In this document: positions 27,010 to 35,540 of the stretch, in pieces
How the letters are laid out: each line of letters starts with the position of its first letter
Position numbering within the stretch: the first letter of the stretch is position 1
Assembly: GCF_015291665.1 (NCBI RefSeq)
Contig: NZ_CP030048.1
Span: 3,162,001 to 3,226,000, forward strand
Length of the DNA stretch: 64,000 bases
Reading direction: 5' to 3'
Source: Bradyrhizobium sp. CCBAU 53338
GTDB taxonomy: Bacteria > Pseudomonadota > Alphaproteobacteria > Rhizobiales > Xanthobacteraceae
Program-made: the position numbers and the translations under genes
Notes under the pieces: generated by a model
Database searches by the model: none
What the model was told of the DNA's origin: nothing
What the model saw: only the letters and a program-made list of their open reading frames with translations

Positions 27010-27972
27010 ATGCCAAACTTGCTCAATGTAAAAATTGCGGCCAAAAGGCCGATCGCTACGGATATCTGCCTGCTCGAACTCTCAAGTGTGAGCGGCGAGC
27101 CGCTACCAAGCTTCAGTGCCGGTGCCCATATCGACGTCCATGTCTCAAATGGGGTCGTGCGCCAATATTCACTCTGCAATGCCGTTGGTCAGGACCACCG
27201 CTATCTGATTGCCGTGCTTCGAGAGCCTGAGTCGCGTGGTGGCTCCAGCGCCATCCACGACAAGCTAGGGGTTGGCGATGTCATCGAGATCAGCGAACCC
27301 CGGAACAACTTCCCCTTAGCGAAGCCGGGCGACAAGGTCCTTCTGCTGGCCGGCGGGATCGGCATTACGCCGCTGCTGTGTATGGCCGGACGACTGCACC
27401 AGTCGCGCGCGCCGTTCGAATTGCACTACTGCGCTCGGTCAATCGACCGGATGGCATTTCGCGAGTACCTGGCGACTTGCGATTATCGGGAGCAGGTGCA
27501 TTTTCATTTCGACGATGGAGACGAAAATCAACGGCTGAATCTGGAGAAAGTTCTTCCGGCGCTGGGCTCAAAGTCGGATATCTATGTCTGTGGGCCGAGC
27601 GGCTTCATCGATTGGGCGCTTAAAGCAGCGCAGGCCGGTGGAATACCTTCTGATCGGCTGCACAGGGAATACTTCTCGGCCCCACCCGTCGCGTCCGGAC
27701 CAAATGATGCGTTCGAGATCGTCGTTGCGAGTACCGGTCAGACGCTCACGGTTCCTGCAGATCGGTCGGCCGCGAATGTGCTGATCGAAGCGGGCGTTCC
27801 GCTTGCTGTATCCTGTGAGGAGGGAATCTGCGGATCGTGTATCACCGGCGTGCTCGAGGGGATTCCAGATCACCGCGACGCGGTGTTTACCGATGAAGAA
27901 CGCGAGGGAGGAGATCGCTTTACGCCGTGCTGCTCGCGAGCGAAGTCGGCGCGCTTGGTGCTGGATCTCTAA
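27010..27972 (+). CDS. Phthalate dioxygenase reductase-type oxidoreductase (FMN, NADH, 2Fe-2S)
   Basis: A 320-residue electron-transfer protein with the class IA domain order. The FMN-binding barrel carries RQYSLCNA, the NAD domain carries GGIGITPLLCMAG and YVCGPSGF, and the C-terminal plant-type ferredoxin has Cys 269, 274, 277 and 307. Such proteins usually serve Rieske oxygenases such as VanA. Here the only oxygenase in the operon is the P450 just upstream, so it probably reduces that P450, or a Rieske protein elsewhere. It is the last gene of the operon. Confidence 0.9.
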   Translation: MPNLLNVKIAAKRPIATDICLLELSSVSGEPLPSFSAGAHIDVHVSNGVVRQYSLCNAVGQDHRYLIAVLREPESRGGSSAIHDKLGVGDVIEISEPRNNFPLAKPGDKVLLLAGGIGITPLLCMAGRLHQSRAPFELHYCARSIDRMAFREYLATCDYREQVHFHFDDGDENQRLNLEKVLPALGSKSDIYVCGPSGFIDWALKAAQAGGIPSDRLHREYFSAPPVASGPNDAFEIVVASTGQTLTVPADRSAANVLIEAGVPLAVSCEEGICGSCITGVLEGIPDHRDAVFTDEEREGGDRFTPCCSRAKSARLVLDL

Positions 27973-28518
27973 GGGCCGCGCTTCGCCACGTCGAAAATAG
28001 TCGAATGAAGTGTTCTCGGGCTGCGCCGCGGTAGTGCAGGAAGGGACGCGTCATATGTGTGTGGCGTAAACGGCGCCAATGCTCACGCGATGGTCGGTAC
28101 GAACGCCCGCATTCGACAGATCAGCACGTACAGGGCGACGATCGCCATCCGAGAGAACCACATTGCCAACCGCATCGGACTGTCGCTGTGCGCCGCTCGG
28201 CGCGGGGGAGCCAAGATCCTGATGGATATTGGTGGGGAGGACGCGTTTTCAGGCTAACTTGAACCGGAGTTGCTTGAGGCGGCATGCAGGCAGGCGGCTC
28301 ACGACGACGTCCGGGATGCGACCATAGATCTTACTTCTTATCGACATTCTGGATAGACATTTGGCATACCGAACGCCTCGCCGCGGGAACGGCGATCTGG
28401 CCGTTTCGGGAGGTGGCCTAAGAGCATCAATGGGATATTCGAGCGGCTGCCGCGGCGCCTGGCGTCCTGGTCTGGCGGCAAGAGGACGTCCGGGCTTTCG
28501 AGGGCGGTCTCGATCGCC
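27973..28518. other. Intergenic region, no recognisable gene
   Basis: About 545 bases between the reductase and the convergent cyclase gene. A 66-codon open frame (28057-28257) exists, but I recognise no family and codon quality is poor. It may hold remnants lost during the rearrangement that separated the two catabolic modules. Confidence 0.5.
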
Positions 28519-29328
28519 TCAGTCGGCGCTGGAACATTTCGATACGAGAGCCAACACGCGCAGTGGACTGCCGGAGCCATTTCTGATCTTGAGCGGCGCA
28601 GCAATGATTGTCGCCCCTTTCGCGGGAAGCTTGTCGAGATTGCAAAGGCATTGCAGGCCGTATCGTCCTGCGCCGTGGAGGTAGTGATGCGCCGGGTACG
28701 GCGGCTGAAAGTGGCCGGCTTGACCCGCATCCGTGCCGATTGTTTCGGTGCCAAATCCCAAGACATCACGCTGCTCGACCAGCCAACGGATGACGGACGC
28801 GTCTGGACCGGGGGTGTGCGCGCCATCATCCCGAAGATTGGCATAATCCCGACCGGTTCGCTTCGACCAATCCGTCCTCAGGAAGACCCAGCAGCGGGGG
28901 GGAATGGCGCCGTGCTGTGCTTCCCAGGTCTCGACAGCAGACACGGTCAGTAGAAAATCGGCATCCGCTTGTGCTGATTGCGAGCAATCTATGACGCATG
29001 CGGGCGCGATCATGTGCTCGACGGGCATGGTTTCGACTGAGTTGCTCGGCAGGTCTCTGCCTGTAAACCAGTGTATTGGCGCGTCGAAATGAGTGCCGGC
29101 ATGCTCACTGAACGAGACGTTATTCCAGTAGGCCGCAGGCCCTCGCGAATCGTAGTGCGAGATTTCTTCGATCCGAATGGCGGCCGCCTGGCCGAGTTCA
29201 GGCGGAAGCACGATCACCGGAAAGTCAGGGCTGAGCGTAAAAGTTAGATCGACGATGCCGAGCTCGCCCGTTGCAACGGACGTCACCAGGTCAAGGGGGG
29301 CGGTGGCGTGGGGCATGACCGGTTTCAT
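28519..29328 (-). CDS. Cyclase-family metal hydrolase (kynurenine formamidase-like), copy 2
   Basis: Paralogue of the gene at 24844, about 269 residues, with the complete metal motif in EHAGTHFDAPIHW and the PAHHYLHGAGRYGL segment shared exactly with copy 1. I prefer ATG 29328 (MKPVMPHA) over an in-frame ATG at 29385, because it matches the length of copy 1. A 21-bp sequence upstream (29417-29437) is repeated exactly, inverted, at the importer promoter at 30952. Coding looks intact. It may handle a related substrate in the second module. Confidence 0.9.
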   Translation of the reverse strand: MKPVMPHATAPLDLVTSVATGELGIVDLTFTLSPDFPVIVLPPELGQAAAIRIEEISHYDSRGPAAYWNNVSFSEHAGTHFDAPIHWFTGRDLPSNSVETMPVEHMIAPACVIDCSQSAQADADFLLTVSAVETWEAQHGAIPPRCWVFLRTDWSKRTGRDYANLRDDGAHTPGPDASVIRWLVEQRDVLGFGTETIGTDAGQAGHFQPPYPAHHYLHGAGRYGLQCLCNLDKLPAKGATIIAAPLKIRNGSGSPLRVLALVSKCSSAD

Positions 29329-29416
29329 TTGGGCAAAGTGCGACAAGGGGCGGGAGCGGCTTGGCAAATCAATGCACATTGGCAAGATGTTCGCTGCAGA
29401 ATTCAGCTCGTGTGTA

Positions 29417-29437
29417 TACTGAAATATCTTATGATGT
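29417..29437 (-). promoter_or_regulatory. Candidate operator, site 7: 21-bp element with TGAAATATCT core
   Basis: The core TGAAATATCT is at 29420-29429. The full 21 bases are identical to the reverse complement of 30952-30972. It lies about 90 bases upstream of cyclase copy 2, in its promoter region. Confidence 0.6.
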
Positions 29438-29564
29438 GCATGTGGTCAATGAAGGCTGAGGGGGTCTGTTGACGGCCGAAAACAGGGGAACGACGAGGCA
29501 GTGTCCTTCGCTGTACCGTGCCATCGAAGCCCTCTCCAAGAGATGCCGCCTCCGACAACGCCGA

Positions 29565-29650
29565 TCGAGGCATCGGCTGTCAGCGACGTGCCATCGTGCC
29601 ACCTGACGCCTTTGCGAATCTCCAGCGAAAACCTCTTTCGAGAAGCGTGG
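29565..29650 (-). pseudogene. Remnant of a family 5 (dipeptide-type) solute-binding protein
   Basis: About 25 codons on the minus strand read FSLEIRKGVRWHDGTSLTAD, a close match to the conserved L-R-x-G-V-x-W-H-D-G-T-P-x-T-A-D signature of SBP_bac_5 proteins. No other part of such a protein can be followed in any frame, and the gene is missing on both sides. It is a fossil of a peptide/nickel/opine-type ABC transporter gene lost from this spot. Confidence 0.6.
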
Positions 29651-29889
29651 GGCGGGGAGCTTCGAAAGCAAGCCGATAGGCACGGGCCTCCTTTTTTAAA
29701 CGAATGACGTTCGCGGTCTGTAGGATCGCGGGCGTAGCTTTTGTCGTTTTCCTCCCGCTCCGTGTGAGAGGCAATGCCAGATTTGCGGGCGACTCCGTCT
29801 CGCATGCAGCGCTGTCGCCTCGGGATGCGGCGACCTCACTGTCACGGTTTGCAAGTTTGGCGCTGACGCAATCCGCCGGACAGGCTCGG

Positions 29890-30900
29890 CTATTCCGGCA
29901 AGATCGGCGGCTTGGGCGTGAAGCCCGGTTCATACACCTGGTCGGCTTCAAGCTTACTCCCTGTGACCTGCACGTTCGAATTGATGAACGCAAAAGTCTT
30001 CGCAAATTTTTCTGGGCTGATATGACCGAAGCCGTTGGTCCTGACATCGGCGTTAATCGCGATCCGCTCGAGCAAGTCAATTTCGTCGCGAACGATGCTG
30101 CGATCGAGCGCCGGCACCCGCTTGACCATGATCGCAGCGGCTTCATCGCGATGAGCCAATGCATATTGCCAGCCTCGGATAGCAGCACGCACAAAGCCGC
30201 GTACGGTTTCCGGATTGTGATCCAGAAAACTCTTGTTGACGCCGATTGAATTCGAATAGAGGTCGAGACCGTAGTCAGCAGCGAAAAGGCACACGGCCTC
30301 TTTACCGGGCGCCGCACGACGAATGGCGGGAGCGGCCATCAAGAACTGATCAATACCATCAACTTGCCCGGCAGCAAGCATCGGAACACGTGCCGCGGCA
30401 TCGATATTGACGACTTCCAGCTTGGAGCCGTCTAGATGGTTCATGTTCATGAAGGCGCGCCAGATCTGTGGGATAAAAGACGCAGAGCTCGATCCGAACT
30501 TCAATCCCTCAAGCTGCGCAGGTCTTGTAACGTTGGCGCCTGGCTTCAGGGAATAGACGCAATAAGGTGCCTCGACATAGGCGGCCGCCACGATCTTAAT
30601 GTCGCCACCGGCCTTCCCCGATGCAACAAGGCTGGGGACGTCGATCAGGCCAATCGGGGCCAGTCCGGTGACCACACCACGGATCGCGTCGGCTGTTCCT
30701 TTCGAGGGGAGTATTTCGACATTGAGGCTTTCTTCCTTGAAGTAGCCCTTCTCGAGGGCGACGTACCAAGGCGCGTGCCGGCCAAGGCTGATGAAGTCGA
30801 GCATAAACTTGATATCTGTTTCAGCGGCCGATGCAGCGGGCAAATGAGCCGGGATGATCAACGCCAGCGCAGCGGCGATGCCGCCCAATTTCTTTAACAT
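29890..30900 (-). CDS. ABC transporter substrate-binding protein (NMT1/THI5-like), second importer
   Basis: A 336-residue periplasmic binding protein starting MLKKLGGIAAALALII with a signal peptide (cleavage near SAA-E). The mature start IKFMLDFISLGRHAPWYVALEKGYFKEE is the typical THI5/SsuA opening. I chose ATG 30900, with GGAG about ten bases upstream; ATG 30936 is an alternative. It diverges from its presumed ATPase and permease genes (31053-32602), and the 150-bp divergent region holds candidate operator site 8. It is functionally parallel to the importer at 22-25 kb. Confidence 0.92.
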   Translation of the reverse strand: MLKKLGGIAAALALIIPAHLPAASAAETDIKFMLDFISLGRHAPWYVALEKGYFKEESLNVEILPSKGTADAIRGVVTGLAPIGLIDVPSLVASGKAGGDIKIVAAAYVEAPYCVYSLKPGANVTRPAQLEGLKFGSSSASFIPQIWRAFMNMNHLDGSKLEVVNIDAAARVPMLAAGQVDGIDQFLMAAPAIRRAAPGKEAVCLFAADYGLDLYSNSIGVNKSFLDHNPETVRGFVRAAIRGWQYALAHRDEAAAIMVKRVPALDRSIVRDEIDLLERIAINADVRTNGFGHISPEKFAKTFAFINSNVQVTGSKLEADQVYEPGFTPKPPILPE

Positions 30901-30951
30901 TGGTATTAGCTCCGTTGCGCCCCTTCGAGCTCGCAATTATTGACCAGAGCA

Positions 30952-30972
30952 ACATCATAAGATATTTCAGTA
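30952..30972 (+). promoter_or_regulatory. Candidate operator, site 8: 21-bp element with AGATATTTCA core
   Basis: Exact inverted copy of the 21-bp element at 29417-29437, in the divergent promoter region of the second importer. The core is at 30960-30969, followed after one base by TAGACA. Confidence 0.6.
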
Positions 30973-31052
30973 GACATACAAGATAATCCATCAATCAGGT
31001 CCTTATCGGCTTTTTCCGAAAAGGCCAGCGACGGGAATTGGAAAGAAGGGGG

Positions 31053-31835
31053 ATGAGCTTCGTCGAAATCCTAAACGTCCGTAAGGTGTTCCGGAGCGAC
31101 GGAAAGGAAGTCGTCGCGCTGGACGAGGCAAATCTGAGCTCTGACGAAGGGGAGTTCGTCGCGCTACTGGGTCCGAGTGGATGCGGGAAAACGACACTAC
31201 TGCTGGTGGTTTCGGGGCTTTTGTCGAAGACATCCGGCTCAGTAAAGATCGGCGGTCAAGAGGTCGATGGCCCATATGCGAACTACGGCTTTGTCTTCCA
31301 ACAGCCGAGCTTGATGCCTTGGCGCTCGGTTCTGCAGAACATCCTCTTTCCCATGGAGATTCTGGGCCGTAACGATGGGAAGGCGAGGAGAAGGGCGGGC
31401 GAGCTCCTAGAAATGACTGGCCTAAAGGCGTTCGCAGAAGCCCGCCCGCACGAGCTTTCCGGAGGGATGCAGCAGCGAGTTTCGCTTTGCCGCGCGCTAA
31501 TTCACAAACCGAAGCTGCTGCTGATGGATGAACCGTTCGGCGCACTTGATGAGTTTACGCGCCTTGAGATGAACGACCTGCTTATCACGCTACAGGCTGA
31601 GACCCGCGCGTCTGTCTTGTTCGTGACGCATTCGATATCGGAGGCGATCTACCTCTCAAATAGGGTGCTGGTTTTCAGTCGTCGACCGGCTCGTGTGGCC
31701 GCTGAATTCCGGATCAACTTACCGACGCCCCGAAACCAGGCGTGCCGTTTCACTCCTGAGTTCACTTCAGCCGAGCGACGCGCGACCGAGGCGCTTGGCT
31801 TGCTCACTACGAACGAACACGAGCGCTGCAAATGA
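31053..31835 (+). CDS. ABC transporter ATPase, second importer
   Basis: A 260-residue ATPase of the SsuB/TauB group with Walker A GPSGCGKTT, Q-loop FVFQQPSLMPWRS, signature LSGGMQQRVSLCRAL and Walker B LLLMDEPFGALDE. I chose ATG 31053, just after an AGAAGGGGG run; a TTG at 31038 is possible. Its stop overlaps the start of the permease gene. The partner binding protein is divergent at 29890-30900. Confidence 0.93.
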   Translation: MSFVEILNVRKVFRSDGKEVVALDEANLSSDEGEFVALLGPSGCGKTTLLLVVSGLLSKTSGSVKIGGQEVDGPYANYGFVFQQPSLMPWRSVLQNILFPMEILGRNDGKARRRAGELLEMTGLKAFAEARPHELSGGMQQRVSLCRALIHKPKLLLMDEPFGALDEFTRLEMNDLLITLQAETRASVLFVTHSISEAIYLSNRVLVFSRRPARVAAEFRINLPTPRNQACRFTPEFTSAERRATEALGLLTTNEHERCK

Positions 31836-32602
31836 CAAGCTCTCTACCGTCCCGAGTTGTCTATCCTTGTACCGGTGCCGCGATCATCCTGTTGCTCTGG
31901 TTCACAACATGCTGGTTGTTAAAATTGCCTGAGGTGGTTCTGCCAGGGCCCGATCAGGTGGCGCTTGCATTCATCGATAGTCTCGGCCTTTTGGTTCGAG
32001 AGGGGAGCGTGACCCTCGTCGAGACCCTGCTGGGCTTCCTGCTGGCGCTGGCGATTGGGCTGCCGCTCGCGATTGCAATTGCGAATTCGCGTCCACTCGA
32101 TTTGATGTTTTCTCCTCTCCTGGTGGGATTGCAGTCAGTGCCGAAAGTCGCATTGGCGCCGATCGTTCTGGTCTGGCTCGGAACTGGTCTCGCATCAAAA
32201 CTTGTGATTGTTTGGCTCGTGGCCTTCTTTCCGATTATTATTGACACAGCGGAGGGGCTTCGATCGACTCCTCGAGAACTCATTCAGCTTGCGCAGAGTT
32301 TGAAAGCATCGCGCTGGCAAATGTTCTCCAAAGTCCAGTTTCCGGCAGCGTTGCCATTCATTTTGACTGGAGCCAAGGTGGCTATCACGTTGGCTCTTAT
32401 TGGGGCAGTAATTGCCGAATTCATGGGATCAAGCAGTGGGCTCGGCTACCTCTTGCTGAGCGCCACTTCGCAGCTCAATACGCCATTAGCTTTTGCGGCG
32501 CTTTTTGCGTTATCTTTTGTTGGCCTTGGCGTTTATGGGGGCATCGAGTTGGTCGAGGTTGCGATTGCTCGCTGGTTGCCACCCCGTTCTCACGCGCGGT
32601 GA
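31832..32602 (+). CDS. ABC transporter permease, second importer
   Basis: A 256-residue inner-membrane permease with about six membrane segments and the EAA loop ELIQLAQSLKASRWQMFSKVQFPAALPF. The start overlaps the ATPase stop by four bases, and the stop overlaps a GTG that begins the truncated ligase frame at 32599, so an intact operon once continued here. Confidence 0.93.
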   Translation: MTSSLPSRVVYPCTGAAIILLLWFTTCWLLKLPEVVLPGPDQVALAFIDSLGLLVREGSVTLVETLLGFLLALAIGLPLAIAIANSRPLDLMFSPLLVGLQSVPKVALAPIVLVWLGTGLASKLVIVWLVAFFPIIIDTAEGLRSTPRELIQLAQSLKASRWQMFSKVQFPAALPFILTGAKVAITLALIGAVIAEFMGSSSGLGYLLLSATSQLNTPLAFAALFALSFVGLGVYGGIELVEVAIARWLPPRSHAR

Positions 32603-32799
32603 TACAGTTACGGAACAGTCGAGGCATAGATAGCATCGGCGCTATCTATCCGCAGCAGAAATGGCGGGATCACGGTTATTATCGTCGGACACTGGCGCAC
32701 GGGACAACCTTAGACCTCGCGACAAAGGATCGGGCTGCGAGGCAAGGCGGAGTTCATGCAATTGAATCTCCGGGCGAGGTCGTGCTCGCCCATCCATGA
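32599..32799 (+). pseudogene. N-terminal stub of an AMP-dependent ligase
   Basis: A 66-codon frame starting at GTG and overlapping the permease stop by four bases. The segment YPQQKWRDHGYYRRTLAHGT resembles the opening of 2,3-dihydroxybenzoate-AMP-ligase-like ANL enzymes (W-x-x-x-G-Y-W/Y-x-x-x-T-L, then x-x-R-A-A-R). The frame stops where the D-G-x-x-x-x-T-Y-x-E-L segment should begin, and nothing downstream continues the family. It is best read as a truncated ligase gene; a short real protein is unlikely. Confidence 0.5.
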
Positions 32800-33441
32800 C
32801 GAAACCAAGAACCGGGTAGACTTGACGTAGCCCCTTGCACTTGATGACGCGTACTAAGTTACTCTGGCCGCAGCTTGCTACAAGAGTCATTGTTGCGATC
32901 TGGGCGTGACCGAACTTTGCACTGTCGATGCGTCTTTCGGCGGACCGGCGCGTCGTGGTCGGCGGTCCGTTGGCGTTTAAGAGAAGGACATTTGTCCGTT
33001 TCTCACGGGGGAGAGCCAACTTCTTCACGACTAAAAGCTCCTGATTGTCGGGTGCCTGCTGCTCATCGTGGTGCGGTTCGCGCCTATTAGACTTCCTGCT
33101 GCCTACTCTCATCGTGCGGCGGGGCGGCGATGACGCGGGAGAGCGAGGCGGTTCTGAACGTCGACGTAGTCGGCGTCCACTTCAGGGACATCAGCGCACT
33201 TTAAGAAGGTGAGCTTCGCCCAACGACGTGACGAGTTGGCTCTTCTTTTCAGCCCCCACGGCGCCGGCCAGTAGGTCAATACTTGTCATTTCTAGAGTAT
33301 TAAATTCGCGATTGGCGCAAAACCTCGGTGTCGTTCGATTGCCACGACGAGTGTCCATGGATACGCTTTCATGTTGGCCCGCTGCGTGCCCTCAGCCGCC
33401 TTGGCAAGGCTCGGTAGTTCATTTCAGAAGAAGAGAAGGCT
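32800..33441. other. Degenerate intergenic stretch after the ligase stub
   Basis: About 640 bases with only short, unconvincing frames. It probably replaces or represents the lost body of the ligase gene; I could not trace ligase motifs in any frame. Confidence 0.5.
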
Positions 33442-34677
33442 ATGGTCCTAGGAGCGAAAGTCGGAACGGCGCTATATCAGTTTTCTCCGCCTCCCGGCAT
33501 GCCTATTGTGGACGCGGACCCGTTTTCGGACGAAAATCTCGCATCGCCCTACGAGCTGCACCAGCTCGTACGCGAGGCCGGGCCAATTGTCTGGCTTTCG
33601 CGTTACAATATCGCCGCCGTCGCTCGCTATGCGGAGGTACGTGAAGTATTCGCAGATTGGCGCGTCTATACATCGACGCGAGGCGTTGGAATGGCTGACT
33701 ATGTCCGACACGGCCGATTTCGAATTCCGAGCCTCATTCTTGAAGTGGATCCTCCTGAACACACGAAGAATCGCTCGATCATGATGCGTGCTATGTCACC
33801 TGTCGTCATGGACGAGCTTCGGGACCATTTCAAACAAGCCGCAGACAGAATGGTTTCGAGCCTAGTCGGGCGTAGGCGATTTGATGCGATAAGCGACCTC
33901 GCGGAGGCTTACCCACTGCTTGTCTTTCCGGATGCGATCGGCATGAAGCGAGAAGGTCGCGACAACCTGCTTCCATACGGGGATATGATCTTCAATTCGT
34001 TTGGACCTGCCAATCATCTGTTCGAGGCCTCGGCACCGCGAGCCGAGCAGGCATTTCCCTGGGTAAGGGATCAGTCTCTGCGGAAGAACCTGTCCGCTAG
34101 CGGGTTCGGGATGATCATTTTTCAGGCGGTGGACGCAGGAGAGATTTCCGAGGAGGACGGTGCGCTGTTGGTCAAGTCATTCTTGACTGCCGGGGTTGAT
34201 ACGACAGTGAGTTCACTGGGCGCCGCACTTTATTCGCTCGTCCGATTCCCTGAGGAATGGGAAAAGCTGCATGCAAATCCGAGCCTCGCGCGAGCCGCAT
34301 TCGAAGAGGCGATCCGCTTTGAGTGCCCGGTGCAGACGTTTTTTCGAACGACGGCCCAAGAGACCGAGTTTGCCGGCTTCACGTTGGAAGAGGGAACAAA
34401 AATCTTGTTGTTCCTAGGAGCAGCCAACAGGGATCCGAGGCAGTGGCCGAATCCGGATCGCTATGACATCTTACGGCGAACAATTGGTCACGTGGGCTAT
34501 GGGCACGGCATCCACGTCTGCCTTGGTCAATTGCTTGCGAGGCTAGAGGGTGAGGCAGTCCTTTCGGCTTTGGCAAGGCAGGTCCGCTCAATCCGAAGTG
34601 TGGCTGAGCCGGAGCGACGTTTAAATAATACATTAAGGGGGCTGAAGAGCCTTCCGATAGAAGTTACGCCGGCGTGA
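33442..34677 (+). CDS. Cytochrome P450, copy 2
   Basis: A 411-residue soluble P450 with a canonical I-helix AGVDTT near residue 250, ExxR in EEAIR, and heme loop GYGHGIHVCLGQ with the axial Cys at 360. An AGAAGG run precedes the ATG. It shares gene context with copy 1 (importer and cyclase nearby) but has no reductase of its own. The putidaredoxin-type ferredoxin and reductase at 44.3-45.9 kb are candidate partners. It appears intact although its surroundings are decayed. Confidence 0.94.
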   Translation: MVLGAKVGTALYQFSPPPGMPIVDADPFSDENLASPYELHQLVREAGPIVWLSRYNIAAVARYAEVREVFADWRVYTSTRGVGMADYVRHGRFRIPSLILEVDPPEHTKNRSIMMRAMSPVVMDELRDHFKQAADRMVSSLVGRRRFDAISDLAEAYPLLVFPDAIGMKREGRDNLLPYGDMIFNSFGPANHLFEASAPRAEQAFPWVRDQSLRKNLSASGFGMIIFQAVDAGEISEEDGALLVKSFLTAGVDTTVSSLGAALYSLVRFPEEWEKLHANPSLARAAFEEAIRFECPVQTFFRTTAQETEFAGFTLEEGTKILLFLGAANRDPRQWPNPDRYDILRRTIGHVGYGHGIHVCLGQLLARLEGEAVLSALARQVRSIRSVAEPERRLNNTLRGLKSLPIEVTPA

Positions 34678-35540
34678 TGTGCTCCAAACTGCCGGTCCTG
34701 ATTGGTGTCGGCCGCAGGAGAAACGTTGAAGATGAAAATCTGAAGAGACGGGCTGTTCAGCCAAAAACCCATGCGCAGGCAACGACCAAAGCTCGCAGCA
34801 TTGCTCATTCGTTCTGCAAAATCGCCATCCCTCATTGAGGGTCTCCAGCGAGTTCATTCGCTCTATCGGGGAGAGTGTTAGCTGAATAGCCCGGACCGTC
34901 GAACCCAATCGCGGACCGGTCGCTCACGATCAACCCGACGTCTGAGAACGACGCGTGCAGTTGAAGATGTCCTGAACGTGGGACAGATGCCGGGCATTGC
35001 AACGACTTGTCGTCTTGTCGGGTGCGGCGGCCGCAAAAAAACTGATCTCGTTTCGATCAGGAAAACCAAACGATTCGTCCTTGGTTTATGCTCTTCGTTT
35101 TCGGCGCGTTGCTCGAAAAGTGATCCATTGTCATGATCGGCGCGGCTCCGCTAGCATTCTTCAAATGTGCAGTATGCTGGAAGAACAGCGCGCGCTCTAA
35201 GACGCCGAGTCGCGGCTGCCTTACCAGCTTCGCCTTTCGCGATGAACCCAATGGCGTCAAGCTACCGGCAAGCGCCAGTAGAGCAGGAAGGCCTGATGTC
35301 TGAGCATCTCACCAGACGCCGAGATGTAGTCATCGAGGGCGAAGGTAGCCGGAGCTGGTGGCGCAGTGGCCGCACATGTTCGTTTCCTACGAGCGGATCG
35401 TTTTTACCAGCGGGCGTCATGATCGAAGAAGGATCTCTGGCCAACGGATACTTTCGAACAGATACGAGGCACCCTACAGTCTGCCGGGCCGAAGCATCGA
35501 GCTCGTCGCGAAATTATCATAGTCGGTGGGAAGCGGTTGG
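34678..35540. other. Long degenerate intergenic region
   Basis: About 860 bases between the P450 and the FAD monooxygenase without a recognisable gene. It contains a CTGATC/GATCAG inverted repeat (35042-35060) and the 75-bp imperfect repeat at 35066-35140. Confidence 0.55.
35066..35140 (+). repeat. Imperfect repeat copy A (partner at 44048-44122)
   Basis: About 75 bases, roughly 70% identical by eye to 44048-44122, sharing the stretches AAACG-TTCGTC-TTGG-TTAT, TGCTCG and ATTGTCATG. It is 400 bases upstream of the FAD monooxygenase; the partner is upstream of the ferredoxin gene. It could be a shared promoter-type element or a relic of a common mobile or duplicated segment. Confidence 0.5.

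Noticed and set aside
28057..28257. 66-codon plus-strand frame after the reductase
   Set aside because: Could be a relic, but I could not match it to any family and the start context is weak.
29704..30249. 181-codon plus-strand frame
   Set aside because: Its main part is antisense to the second importer's binding protein; no homology apparent.
33469..33480. GCTATATCAG inside P450 copy 2, and a similar string near 61900 in the MFS gene
   Set aside because: Both are within coding sequence and match only part of the motif; expected by chance.
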